DNA from: Pseudomonas mendocina
Lineage (GTDB): Bacteria > Pseudomonadota > Gammaproteobacteria > Pseudomonadales > Pseudomonadaceae
Assembly: GCF_900636545.1 (NCBI RefSeq)
Contig: NZ_LR134290.1
Coordinates: 1,116,001 to 1,180,000, forward strand
Direction of reading: 5' to 3'
DNA length: 64,000 bases
The notes beneath the pieces were generated by a model. It saw only the letters and a list, made by a program, of their open reading frames with translations, searched no databases and had not been told where the DNA came from. Numbering within the stretch: the stretch's first letter is position 1; every line of letters starts with the position of its first letter. The position numbers and the translations under genes are program-made. Positions 36,254 through 44,543 of this stretch are shown here, piece by piece.

Positions 36254-37516
36254 TCAAGCTTCTTCTGCGTCCCGCTTGCGCCAGCCGGCACCGCCCGGCA
36301 GCACCAGATTGAGCAGCAGGGCGCTGATCGCGCAGAGGGAAATTCCTGACAGAGCGAATTCCTTGCCGCCAATCACCATGCCACCGATGCCGAACACCAG
36401 GGTCACCGAAACGATGATCAGGTTGCGCGCTTCGGACAGGTCGACCTGGTGACGAATCAGTGTGTTGAGGCCGACCACGGCGATGGAGCCGAACAGCAGG
36501 CAGAGAATGCCGCCCATCACCGGTACCGGGATGCTCTGCAGGGCTACGCCGAACTTGCCGATGAAGGCCAGGGCGATGGCGAATACCGCGGCCCAGGTCA
36601 TGATCTTCGGGTTGTAGCTTTTGGTCAGCATCACCGCGCCGGTCACTTCGGCGTAGGTGGTGTTGGGCGGGCCGCCGAACAGGCCGGCTGCCGACGTGGC
36701 GAGGCCATCGCCAAGCAGGGTGCGGTGCAGCCCGGGCTGCTTGACGAAGTTCTTGCCGGTGACGTTGCCGATGGCGACCACGCCGCCGATGTGCTCGATG
36801 GCTGGCGCCAGAGCGACCGGTACCATGTACAGGATCGCGCCCCAGTGCAGTTCCGGTGCGATGAAGTTGGGTACGGCGAGCCAGGAGGCCTGGCTGACGG
36901 CACTGGTGTCGATTACGCCGAGCACGGCGGCGATGGCGCAACCGACTGCGATACCCGCCAGGATCGGCACCAGGCGGAAGATGCCACGGCCCAGCACGGC
37001 GACCAGCAGGGTGGTGATCAGAGCTGGCATCGAGATCATCATCGCGGTGCTGTAGGGCAGCAGCTCGACACTGCCATCACCGGCCTTGCCCATGGCCATG
37101 TTCACCGCGACCGGCGACAGCGCCAGGCCGATGGAAATGATCACCGGCGCGATCACGACGGGGGGCAGCAGGCGGTCGATGAAGTTGGGGCCGCGCAGTT
37201 TGACCAGTGCCGACAGCAGGATGTAGACCAGGCCGGCGGCGATCACGCCCCCCATCACGGCGGGTAGGCCGAACTCGCCCTTGGCTGCCAGGATCGGCGC
37301 GATGAAGGCAAAGCTGGAGGCCAGAAACACCGGTACCTGACGCTTGGTGACCAGTTGGAACAGCAGGGTACCGATGCCGGCAGTGAACAGCGCGACGTTG
37401 GGGTCCATGCCTGTGATCAGTGGCATCAGTACCAGCGCGCCGAAGGCCACGAACAGCATCTGTGCGCCGGAGATGCCCTGGCGCCACAGTGGATCGTTGA
37501 ATTCCGTTTGCGACAT
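36254..37516 (-). CDS. uraA: Uracil permease, NCS2 family
   Basis: 420 residues with about 14 membrane spans of the nucleobase:cation symporter-2 fold. Family motifs seen are the first-helix segment LFVAFGALVLMPLITGMDPNVAL, the ALAPAIEHIGGVVAIGNVTGKNF segment with the conserved Glu and the GGPPNTTYAE motif that contains the second key Glu. The gene starts one base after the upp stop codon, so uptake and salvage of uracil are made from one transcript. ATG 37516 is preferred; the 15 upstream codons lie inside upp. Confidence 0.93.
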   Translation of the reverse strand: MSQTEFNDPLWRQGISGAQMLFVAFGALVLMPLITGMDPNVALFTAGIGTLLFQLVTKRQVPVFLASSFAFIAPILAAKGEFGLPAVMGGVIAAGLVYILLSALVKLRGPNFIDRLLPPVVIAPVIISIGLALSPVAVNMAMGKAGDGSVELLPYSTAMMISMPALITTLLVAVLGRGIFRLVPILAGIAVGCAIAAVLGVIDTSAVSQASWLAVPNFIAPELHWGAILYMVPVALAPAIEHIGGVVAIGNVTGKNFVKQPGLHRTLLGDGLATSAAGLFGGPPNTTYAEVTGAVMLTKSYNPKIMTWAAVFAIALAFIGKFGVALQSIPVPVMGGILCLLFGSIAVVGLNTLIRHQVDLSEARNLIIVSVTLVFGIGGMVIGGKEFALSGISLCAISALLLNLVLPGGAGWRKRDAEEA

Positions 37517-37517
37517 G

Positions 37518-38156
37518 TCAGGCGTCCTTTTGCTTGGTGCCGAAGATCTTGTCGCCGGCATCGCCCAGGCCCGGAATGATGTAGCCGTGTTCGTTCAGAC
37601 ACTGATCGATTGAGGCGGTGAAGATGGTCACATCCGGATGAGCCTGCTCGACTGCCTTGATGCCCTCGGGAGCGGCAACCAGGACCATGGCGCGAATGTC
37701 CTTGCAGCCGGCCTTCTTCAGCAGGTCGATGGTGGCGACCATCGAGCCGCCGGTGGCCAGCATCGGGTCGATGATCAGGGCCAGGCGCGAGTCGATTTCC
37801 GGAGCGAGCTTCTCCAGATAGGTGTGTGCTTCGAGCGTCTCTTCGTTGCGTGCCACGCCCACTGCGCTGACCTTGGCACCGGGAATCAGGCTGAGCACGC
37901 CGTCGAGCATGCCGATGCCGGCACGCAGGATGGGGACTACGGTGATCTTCTTGCCGGCGATCTTCTCCACCTGAACGGTGCCCGCCCAGCCTTCGATGTC
38001 GTAGGCTTCCAGAGGCAAGTCGTTGGTGGCCTCATAAGTCAGCAGGGCGCCCACTTCCTGGGCCAGCTCACGGAAATTCTTGGTGCTGATATCGGCGCGG
38101 CGCATCAGGCCGATCTTGTGACGGATCAGCGGGTGGCGGATCTCGCGAGTGGGCAT
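37518..38156 (-). CDS. upp: Uracil phosphoribosyltransferase Upp
   Basis: Converts uracil and PRPP to UMP. 212 residues. It begins [20 protein letters not shown], with the PRPP-binding segment [16 protein letters not shown] and the uracil-binding C-terminus [17 protein letters not shown]. The open frame continues upstream to 38243, but ATG 38156 is the family start. It is divergent from hpt with about 237 bases between, so salvage of pyrimidines and purines face each other. Confidence 0.96.
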   Translation of the reverse strand: MPTREIRHPLIRHKIGLMRRADISTKNFRELAQEVGALLTYEATNDLPLEAYDIEGWAGTVQVEKIAGKKITVVPILRAGIGMLDGVLSLIPGAKVSAVGVARNEETLEAHTYLEKLAPEIDSRLALIIDPMLATGGSMVATIDLLKKAGCKDIRAMVLVAAPEGIKAVEQAHPDVTIFTASIDQCLNEHGYIIPGLGDAGDKIFGTKQKDA

Positions 38157-38393
38157 GGGCTGGGATCTCCAACGGGGCTCTGGGAAAAATCGCGTTAGAT
38201 TAAAGCATTGCTTGTGCCAAGTGGTGGGTGACTGATGAGTCACGGTGCTCGCCGACGTGCATCGGCTACGCTGGTCAGTCGATACTTGGCAAGCGTTGCA
38301 CGGGTCTGTACCTTTGCCCGCTTTTATTTGACGAGTCGATCAGCTTTCGGGCTGTTCGCCGCCACTCATCAGCCGATCAAGAGAGAATTCATC

Positions 38394-38951
38394 ATGTCCG
38401 CCGATCTCGCGCACATTCGCCAAATCATGGCGGAAGCCGACTGCCTGTTCACCGAAGCCGAGGTGGAAGCGGCCATCGACAGGGTTGCCAGCCAGATCAA
38501 CGCCGAGCTGGCCGAGCGCAATCCGGTGGTGTTCTGCGTGATGAACGGCGGCCTGATCTTCTCCGGCAAACTGCTGACCAAGCTGAACTTCCCGCTCGAA
38601 GCGTCCTATCTACACGCGACCCGTTATCGCAATGAAACCAGCGGTGGCGAACTGTTCTGGAAGGCCAAGCCGGAAGTTTCCTTCATCGACCGCGATGTGC
38701 TGATCGTCGACGACATCCTCGATGAAGGGCACACCCTCGGTGCGATCATCGATTTCTGCCGCCATGCCGGTGCACGTGCCGTGCATACCGCGGTGTTGAT
38801 CGACAAGGAGCATGACCGCAAGGCGCGTCCGGATCTGAAAGCCAATTACGTGGGCCTGCAGTGCATTGACCGTTACATCTTCGGTTACGGCATGGACTAC
38901 AAGGGCTACTGGCGCAACGCCGCCGGCATCTTCGCGGTCAAGGGGCTGTAA
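38394..38951 (+). CDS. hpt: Hypoxanthine-guanine phosphoribosyltransferase
   Basis: Purine salvage enzyme that makes IMP or GMP from hypoxanthine or guanine and PRPP. 185 residues. The PRPP motif DVLIVDDILDEGHTLGAI is complete, the flexible-loop region ASYLHATRYRNET is present, and the purine-contact lysine segment follows later. ATG 38394 is preceded by AAGAGAG. The open codons before it are not conserved. It is followed by a palindromic repeat shared with the end of the SulP gene. Confidence 0.94.
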   Translation: MSADLAHIRQIMAEADCLFTEAEVEAAIDRVASQINAELAERNPVVFCVMNGGLIFSGKLLTKLNFPLEASYLHATRYRNETSGGELFWKAKPEVSFIDRDVLIVDDILDEGHTLGAIIDFCRHAGARAVHTAVLIDKEHDRKARPDLKANYVGLQCIDRYIFGYGMDYKGYWRNAAGIFAVKGL

Positions 38952-38962
38952 GCGGTTGTAGC

Positions 38963-39025
38963 GCGTAGGGGGCGCTGCGCGCACCGGCTTTATTGATGCT
39001 CCTCAGTGCGCATGGCGCGCCCTAC
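38963..39025. repeat. GTAGGG-type palindromic repeat between hpt and the SulP gene
   Basis: GTAGGGGGCGC near the left end and GCGCGCCCTAC at the right end form an inverted pair. The right terminus provides the TAG stop of the minus-strand SulP gene, as at 25480 for the Nudix gene. Internal GCGC-rich hairpins are present. Confidence 0.5.
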
Positions 39026-40761
39026 TCGGCTAGGGCCTTCGGTGCTGTGTCATCCAGCCAGCGCAGGGCTTTCTTCCGTGCCTGCAGCAGATCGTGAACG
39101 TAAGCCAACTGTCCGGCGCGCCGGTGGATGCCGGCGCGGCGTAGTTGCAGCCTTACCTGCGCGGTGGGGCCGCTGAGGATCAGCGCCACACCCTGCTGGC
39201 GGTAGTCGCGCAGCACGTTGTCCAAAGCGGCAATGGCAGTCATGTCCAGCAGTGGCACCGCGCTGATATCGACGATGACGACTCTCACCCCAGGAGTGAA
39301 GCGACGCAGCACGCTCAACGCCTTTTCTGCCGCGCCGAAGAAAAGCGGGCCGCGAATGGCGTAAGCCAGCACGTGCTCGGGCAGATCCAGCAAGGCCTGA
39401 CGTTGCTGCCGATTCAGCGCCGCGGTATCGGTCAGTTCGCTCATGCGCTTGATGAACAAGCCGGCCGCCAGCAGCAGGCCCACGCCCACGGCCAGCACCA
39501 TATCGAACAGCACCGTCAGTACCAGGCAAGTGAGCAGTACCAGCACATCGCTGCGTGGCGCGATGCGCAGCGTATGGACGACATGGTTTGGCTCGCTCAT
39601 GTTCCACGCCACCATCATTAGCAGTGCCGCTAGGGCAGCCATGGGCAGATAGCTGAACAGCGGCGCGAGTAACAGAATCGCCGCCAGCACCACGCCCGCA
39701 TGAACCAGTGCCGCCAGTGGGGAGAACGCACCGGCACGCACGTTGGCGGCCGTACGGGCAATGGCCGCGGTGGCGGTGATACCGCCGAAGAACGGCGCAG
39801 CCAGATTGCCCAGACCCTGGCCGATCAATTCGGCGTTGGGATCATGCTTGCTGCCGGTCATTCCATCGGCCACCACCGCGCACAACAGTGACTCGATGGC
39901 GCCGAGCATGGCAATGGCGAATGCCGGTGCCAGCAGTTGGCGGATCAGTTCGAATGACAGCACCAATGGCTGGCCGTCGGCACCCGGTAGGTTCCAGGGT
40001 AACGCCAGGTCTGGCAGGAAGGGTGGGATACCGGGATATTCGATGCCGTCGAGCTGATAGCTGAAGCGCTCGCCCAATGTCGCTACGGGCAGCCCCAGGC
40101 GCTCCAGTGCCAGTGCCAGTAGCGCGCCGATCGCCAGTGCTACCAGATGCGCTGGGATCTTCGGCATCAGGCGCGGCCAGATCAGCAGCGTCGCCAGGCA
40201 CACGGCGCCAACCAGGGTATCGCCGGGCTGCAGGCTGGGAAATGCGTGTGCCAGAAGATTCAGCTGTTCCAGCAGGTGTTGAGGGGCGCCGGCCAGATGC
40301 AGGCCAAACAGGTCCTTGATCTGCAGGACGGCGATGACGATACCGATGCCGGCGGTAAAACCCAGCGTCACCGGGTAGGGCACGAACTCGATCAGGCGAC
40401 CGGCGCGCAGTAGGCCAAGGCAGATCAGGATGATGCCGGCCATCAAGGTGCACAGCAGCAAGCCGCCGAGCCCGTATTGCTGGGTGATCGGCAGCAGAAT
40501 CACCACGAACGCCGCAGTGGGCCCGGATATGTTGAAGCGCGAGCCACCACACAGTGCGATCAGTGGCGCGGCGATCAGTACCGTGTAGAGCCCATGTTGT
40601 GGCGCTACACCTACGGCGATGGCCAGCGCCATGGCCAGTGGAATGGCGATGATGCCGACCGTCAGACCGGCGCTCAGATCCCCGCGCAGGGTCTTCCAAG
40701 AGTAGCCCGCGCGCAGAGTCTGGCGCCAGGCGGCGAACAGCGGTAACGATTGACGTGACAT
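39022..40761 (-). CDS. dauA: SulP family anion transporter with STAS domain, DauA-like
   Basis: 579 residues. The membrane domain of 12-14 helices carries the SulP signature near the N-terminus (LSAGLTVGIIAIPLAMALAIAVG and FNISGPTAAFVVIL). The C-terminal STAS domain runs from about residue 460 (VRVVIVDISAVPLLDMTAIAALDNVL). E. coli DauA (YchM), the closest well-studied type, carries C4-dicarboxylates at acid pH and also binds acyl carrier protein through STAS. Substrates vary in SulP, so dicarboxylate, sulfate or bicarbonate are all possible. The stop codon falls in a palindromic repeat. Confidence 0.82.
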   Translation of the reverse strand: MSRQSLPLFAAWRQTLRAGYSWKTLRGDLSAGLTVGIIAIPLAMALAIAVGVAPQHGLYTVLIAAPLIALCGGSRFNISGPTAAFVVILLPITQQYGLGGLLLCTLMAGIILICLGLLRAGRLIEFVPYPVTLGFTAGIGIVIAVLQIKDLFGLHLAGAPQHLLEQLNLLAHAFPSLQPGDTLVGAVCLATLLIWPRLMPKIPAHLVALAIGALLALALERLGLPVATLGERFSYQLDGIEYPGIPPFLPDLALPWNLPGADGQPLVLSFELIRQLLAPAFAIAMLGAIESLLCAVVADGMTGSKHDPNAELIGQGLGNLAAPFFGGITATAAIARTAANVRAGAFSPLAALVHAGVVLAAILLLAPLFSYLPMAALAALLMMVAWNMSEPNHVVHTLRIAPRSDVLVLLTCLVLTVLFDMVLAVGVGLLLAAGLFIKRMSELTDTAALNRQQRQALLDLPEHVLAYAIRGPLFFGAAEKALSVLRRFTPGVRVVIVDISAVPLLDMTAIAALDNVLRDYRQQGVALILSGPTAQVRLQLRRAGIHRRAGQLAYVHDLLQARKKALRWLDDTAPKALAE

Positions 40762-40933
40762 GCTGGCTCCCTAGTGGCTTGGCGCATTATAGGAGCCAGA
40801 CCATGCGCTGCGGCATGACCTAGGTCTGCTGTTGTGTCGATTGTTCGGGTGTTAGCCTTGCCGGCTTTGCGTTGAGCCGCGCGTGGCTCGGCGGTACACT
40901 GCCGGCCCTCTGTAATGCTGGCGGGAGCGGGCG

Positions 40934-41221
40934 ATGCGTAAAGACAAGAAGCAGGTGATTGGCGAAGAAATCAGCGATGACTCGATCAAGCTGTTCCTTG
41001 CGGTGGAACCAGCGGACGCCACGCCGCCTTCGCTGCACAAGCTGGTCAAGGCTTACCGCGGTCTGCGTATCGATGACTTCGAGCGTTTTGTGGGTTTCTT
41101 CAAAGCCGAAGGCTACGACCTCTCTGCCACCGATGCGCAGGGCAATGATTTCATTGCGCTGATTCAGGACCAGCGCAACGCCGAGCCTTATATCGAGGTG
41201 ATCAAGGCTGCTCGCGGCTGA
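40934..41221 (+). CDS. Conserved small hypothetical protein, PA4642 type
   Basis: 95 residues, acidic and soluble, no signal peptide or membrane helix. It has the look of an Nif11-like small protein: the segment LHKLVKAYRGLRIDDFERFVGFFKAEGYDLSATDAQGND resembles a helix-turn layout, but I cannot confirm a family beyond similarity to PAO1 PA4642. GGGAG precedes the ATG and a strong terminator follows, so it is a real monocistronic gene. Function unknown. Confidence 0.75.
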   Translation: MRKDKKQVIGEEISDDSIKLFLAVEPADATPPSLHKLVKAYRGLRIDDFERFVGFFKAEGYDLSATDAQGNDFIALIQDQRNAEPYIEVIKAARG

Positions 41222-41236
41222 TTTCCGACGGCAACG

Positions 41237-41274
41237 AAAATGCCCGCTCTCCATCGAGGAGGCGGGCATTTTTT
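41237..41274 (+). terminator. Terminator after the PA4642-like gene
   Basis: The 11-base stem AAAATGCCCGC/GCGGGCATTTT runs into six T, 15 bases after the stop. The flanking A-tract could let it act in both directions. Confidence 0.88.
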
Positions 41275-41456
41275 GGGCCCGCTTTTTGTGAGCGCGTACT
41301 TGTCTGTGAATCGCGGCAGGAAAAGCTTCGCAGTCGAGACAGTTCCCACGGGGGGGGCGCAAGCCGACAGTTCAGGCGGCAGGGGGGCGAGGCTTGTGGT
41401 GGGGCAGGCGTGTCCGCGATTCGTTGCGATCCGACATTCATGAAAAATGCAGGCAA

Positions 41457-41485
41457 TAAAAAACCGGCCTCAAGGGCCGGTTTTT
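41457..41485 (-). terminator. Terminator of rpsT
   Basis: The stem AACCGGCC/GGCCGGTT has a four-base loop and T run on the minus strand, 16 bases after the rpsT stop. Between 41275 and 41456 I see only a G-rich stretch (eight G at 41350-41357) and no gene. Confidence 0.88.
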
Positions 41486-41501
41486 CAAGAACCTGTCGCG
41501 A

Positions 41502-41780
41502 TTAGGCGGCAGCAGCTTCGCCCAGCGCCTTGATGTGCGCGTTCAGGCGGCTCTTGTGACGAGCGGCTTTGTTCTTGTGGATGATGCCTTTGTCAGCCAT
41601 GCGGTCGATGACCGGAACGGCTGCAGTGTAAGCGGTCTTGGCAAGCTCGAGATCCTTGGCAGCAATAGCCTTGACCACGTTCTTGATGTAGGTACGAACC
41701 ATCGAGCGCAGGCTGGCGTTATGGCTACGGCGCTTCTCAGCCTGTTTGGCGCGTTTTTTGGCAGAAGGTGAGTTGGCCAC
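41502..41780 (-). CDS. rpsT: 30S ribosomal protein S20
   Basis: 92 residues, lysine- and arginine-rich, beginning [18 protein letters not shown] and containing [21 protein letters not shown], the S20 pattern. The start is a GTG at 41780 with GAGGAG upstream; this gives exactly the family N-terminus, while the ATG two codons earlier would add MT. A rare start codon is also known for rpsT in E. coli, where it limits expression. The gene has its own promoter and terminator and is divergent from murJ. Confidence 0.97.
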   Translation of the reverse strand: MANSPSAKKRAKQAEKRRSHNASLRSMVRTYIKNVVKAIAAKDLELAKTAYTAAVPVIDRMADKGIIHKNKAARHKSRLNAHIKALGEAAAA

Positions 41781-41827
41781 CGTCAAGCTCCTCGAAAACT
41801 GGGGGGTTACGACAAATAAGGCCGCGA

Positions 41828-41856
41828 ATCATGCCGATCCATCTGCCTTCTGTCAA
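41828..41856 (-). promoter_or_regulatory. Sigma-70 promoter of rpsT
   Basis: On the minus strand a perfect -35 TTGACA (41856-41851) and a -10 CATGAT (41833-41828) are separated by 17 bases. Transcription would begin about 55 bases before the GTG start. Confidence 0.7.
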
Positions 41857-41971
41857 GTCCGATGACGCTTTCCTGTGCTGGCCTGACCAGTGGTGGCTCG
41901 CTACACTCGTCGCCTTCGTTGGGTGGCGGATTGTCCGCTACTGCAACCCTTTATGGAAGCCGAAACACCCC

Positions 41972-43513
41972 ATGAATTTGCTCAAATCCCTGGCTGCCGT
42001 CAGCTCACTGACCATGGTCTCGCGTGTGCTGGGGTTCGTGCGCGATACCATCATCGCCCGTACCTTCGGCGCTGGCGTGGCGTCCGATGCCTTCGTGGTG
42101 GCGTTCAAGTTGCCCAACCTGTTGCGCCGCATCTTCGCCGAGGGCGCTTTCTCGCAGGCCTTCGTGCCCATTCTGGCCGAATACAAGATGCAGCAGGGGG
42201 AGGAGGCCACGCGCACCTTCATCGCCTACGTTTCCGGTTTGCTGACCCTGGTGCTGGCGCTGGTCACTGCCATCGGCGTGCTCGCTGCACCCTGGATCGT
42301 CTGGGCCACGGCGCCGGGGTTCGCTGACGAGGCCGAGCGCTTCGAACTCACCGTCGACCTGCTGCGGGTGACCTTCCCTTATATATTGCTGATCTCTCTG
42401 TCATCGCTGGCCGGCGCCATTCTCAATACCTGGAATCGCTTCTCGGTACCGGCATTCGTGCCGACGTTGCTGAACGTCAGCATGATCGTCTTCGCGTTGT
42501 TCCTGACACCCTATTTCGATCCGCCGATCATGGCGTTGGGCTGGGCGGTGCTGGCCGGTGGTTTGGCGCAATTGCTCTGGCAACTGCCGCACCTGAAAAA
42601 GATCGGCATGCTGGTGCTGCCGCGCCTGAGTTTCGGCGATCTGGGCGTGTGGCGGGTACTCAAGCAGATGGGGCCGGCGATTTTCGGCGTATCGGTCAGC
42701 CAGATTTCCCTGATCATCAACACCGTCTTCGCCTCCTTCCTGGTTGCCGGCTCGGTGTCCTGGATGTATTACGCCGACCGCCTGATGGAGTTGCCCTCCG
42801 GTGTGCTGGGCGTGGCGCTGGGCACCATCCTGCTGCCGGCGCTTTCCAAGACCTATGCGAGCAAGAATCGCGATGAGTATCGGCGTCTGCTCGACTGGGG
42901 CCTGCGTCTGTGCTTTCTGCTGGTGCTGCCTTGCACCCTGGCGCTGGCCATTCTCGCCGAGCCGCTGGTGGTGTCGTTGTTCCAGTACGGCAAGTTCACC
43001 GCCAACGACTCGCTGATGACGCAGCAGGCGTTGATGGCCTATGCGGTCGGGCTGCTGGCGCTGATCCTGGTGAAAATCCTCGCGCCGGGCTTCTATGCCC
43101 AGCAGAACATCAAGACCCCGGTGCGCATCGCCGTGATCAGCCTGCTGGCGACCCAGGCGATGAACGCACTGTTCGTATTCGGTCTGGAGATGGCGCACGT
43201 CGGCCTGGCGCTGGCGATCAGCCTGGCAGCTTGCCTCAACGCCGGCCTGCTGTACTGGCAACTGCTCCGTGCCGACATCTTCCGGCCTTTGCCTGGTTGG
43301 GGCGTGTTCCTGTTCAAGCTGGTGGTCGCAGTCGCTGTGATGGTCGCGGTGTTGCTGGGGCTGCTGCAGGTCATGCCAGCCTGGGCGGAAGGGGAGATGT
43401 TCGTACGCCTGGTGCGTCTAGGCGCGCTGGTGGTGGCCGGGCTGGTCGCCTACTTCGGCATGCTGCTGATATTGGGATTCCGTCCACGCGATTTTGCCCG
43501 GCGGGCGTTGTAG
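41972..43513 (+). CDS. murJ: Lipid II flippase MurJ
   Basis: MOP-superfamily protein of 513 residues with 14 membrane spans that flips lipid II across the inner membrane. The start [35 protein letters not shown] contains the conserved charged SRVLGFxRD motif, and [21 protein letters not shown] follows with the essential arginines. The frame is open to 41768, but ATG 41972 gives the family N-terminus. Its partners in lipid II synthesis are at the other end of the window. Confidence 0.96.
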   Translation: MNLLKSLAAVSSLTMVSRVLGFVRDTIIARTFGAGVASDAFVVAFKLPNLLRRIFAEGAFSQAFVPILAEYKMQQGEEATRTFIAYVSGLLTLVLALVTAIGVLAAPWIVWATAPGFADEAERFELTVDLLRVTFPYILLISLSSLAGAILNTWNRFSVPAFVPTLLNVSMIVFALFLTPYFDPPIMALGWAVLAGGLAQLLWQLPHLKKIGMLVLPRLSFGDLGVWRVLKQMGPAIFGVSVSQISLIINTVFASFLVAGSVSWMYYADRLMELPSGVLGVALGTILLPALSKTYASKNRDEYRRLLDWGLRLCFLLVLPCTLALAILAEPLVVSLFQYGKFTANDSLMTQQALMAYAVGLLALILVKILAPGFYAQQNIKTPVRIAVISLLATQAMNALFVFGLEMAHVGLALAISLAACLNAGLLYWQLLRADIFRPLPGWGVFLFKLVVAVAVMVAVLLGLLQVMPAWAEGEMFVRLVRLGALVVAGLVAYFGMLLILGFRPRDFARRAL

Positions 43514-43558
43514 TGGTTCCTGGCGTCGCGATGCCTGTTGTGCATGGCGTGCTGTGCG

Positions 43559-43564
43559 TATAAT
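43559..43564 (+). promoter_or_regulatory. Candidate -10 box of the ribF-ileS operon
   Basis: A perfect TATAAT lies 29 bases before the ribF ATG in the murJ-ribF gap. The -35 side offers only weak matches (TTGTGC at 15 bases or TGTTGT at 17 bases). Confidence 0.45.
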
Positions 43565-43592
43565 CGGCCACTTTGTGAACAAGAAGCGTGCT

Positions 43593-44543
43593 ATGCAGCT
43601 GGTTCGAGGTCTTCATAACCTGCAGCCCCAGGCGCGGGGCTGTGTGGTCACCATCGGTAATTTCGACGGCGTTCATCGTGGGCACCAGGCCATCCTGGCG
43701 CGTCTGCGCGAGCGCGCCGCTGAACTGGCCGTGCCCAGCTGTGTGGTGATCTTCGAGCCGCAGCCGCGTGAATACTTCGGTCCAGACACTGCGCCAGCGC
43801 GCCTGACCCGCCTGCGTGACAAACTTGCGCTGCTGGCTGCCGAAGGCGTCGACATGGTGTTGTGCCTGGCCTTCAACCGCCGCCTGCGCGAGTTGTCGGC
43901 CGCCGAGTTCGTCCAGCGTGTGCTGGTCGACGGGCTTGGCGTCAAGGACCTTGAGATCGGCGATGACTTCCGCTTCGGCTGCGACCGTGCCGGCGATTTC
44001 GAGTTTCTCAAGGCCGCCGGCCAGCGTCACGGTTTCAGCGTCGAGGCCTCGACCACCGTCGAAGTTCTGGGCGGCCGGGTCAGCAGCACGCGTGTGCGCC
44101 AGGCGCTGGTCGATGGTGATTTCGAACTAGCCGAAGCCTTGCTCGGCCGGCCGTTCCGTATCGCCGGGCGGGTGTTGCACGGGCAGAAGCTCGGCCGCCA
44201 GCTCGACGCACCCACGGCCAACATCCAGCTCAAGCGGCGCAAGGTGCCGCTGACCGGCGTTTATCTGGTGAGCTGCGAAATCGATGGCGTGATTCAACCG
44301 GGCGTCGCCAACATCGGCGTGCGCCCCAGCGTTGCCGGTGACGGCCGCGCCCATCTGGAAGTGCACCTTCTGGATTTTGCCGGTGATCTGTATGGCCGGC
44401 GTCTCTCGGTGGCTTTCCACCACAAGCTGCGCGATGAGCAGCGTTTCGCCTCGCTGGAGGCCTTGAAGGCGGCGATTGCCGCTGATATCGCCGCTGCCCG
44501 TGATTATTGGCAGAGCCACCCGCTGATGAAGAGCCCGAAATGA
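43593..44543 (+). CDS. ribF: Bifunctional riboflavin kinase/FAD synthetase
   Basis: Makes FMN and FAD from riboflavin. 316 residues. The N-terminal FMN adenylyltransferase domain has the nucleotidyltransferase motif [14 protein letters not shown] and later SSTRVRQAL. The C-terminal riboflavin kinase domain starts near residue 185 with [20 protein letters not shown], including the PTAN motif, and continues to [10 protein letters not shown]. The stop overlaps the ileS ATG (ATGA). The ribF-ileS-lspA-fkpB order is the classical gammaproteobacterial operon. Confidence 0.95.
   Translation: MQLVRGLHNLQPQARGCVVTIGNFDGVHRGHQAILARLRERAAELAVPSCVVIFEPQPREYFGPDTAPARLTRLRDKLALLAAEGVDMVLCLAFNRRLRELSAAEFVQRVLVDGLGVKDLEIGDDFRFGCDRAGDFEFLKAAGQRHGFSVEASTTVEVLGGRVSSTRVRQALVDGDFELAEALLGRPFRIAGRVLHGQKLGRQLDAPTANIQLKRRKVPLTGVYLVSCEIDGVIQPGVANIGVRPSVAGDGRAHLEVHLLDFAGDLYGRRLSVAFHHKLRDEQRFASLEALKAAIAADIAAARDYWQSHPLMKSPK

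Noticed and set aside
41350..41357. Run of eight G as a phase-variation tract
   Set aside because: It is not inside or directly upstream of a gene; both flanking genes have their own terminators.
41240..41443. 67-codon plus-strand frame between the PA4642-like gene and rpsT
   Set aside because: It begins inside a terminator stem, has no binding site and has low-complexity glycine-rich composition.
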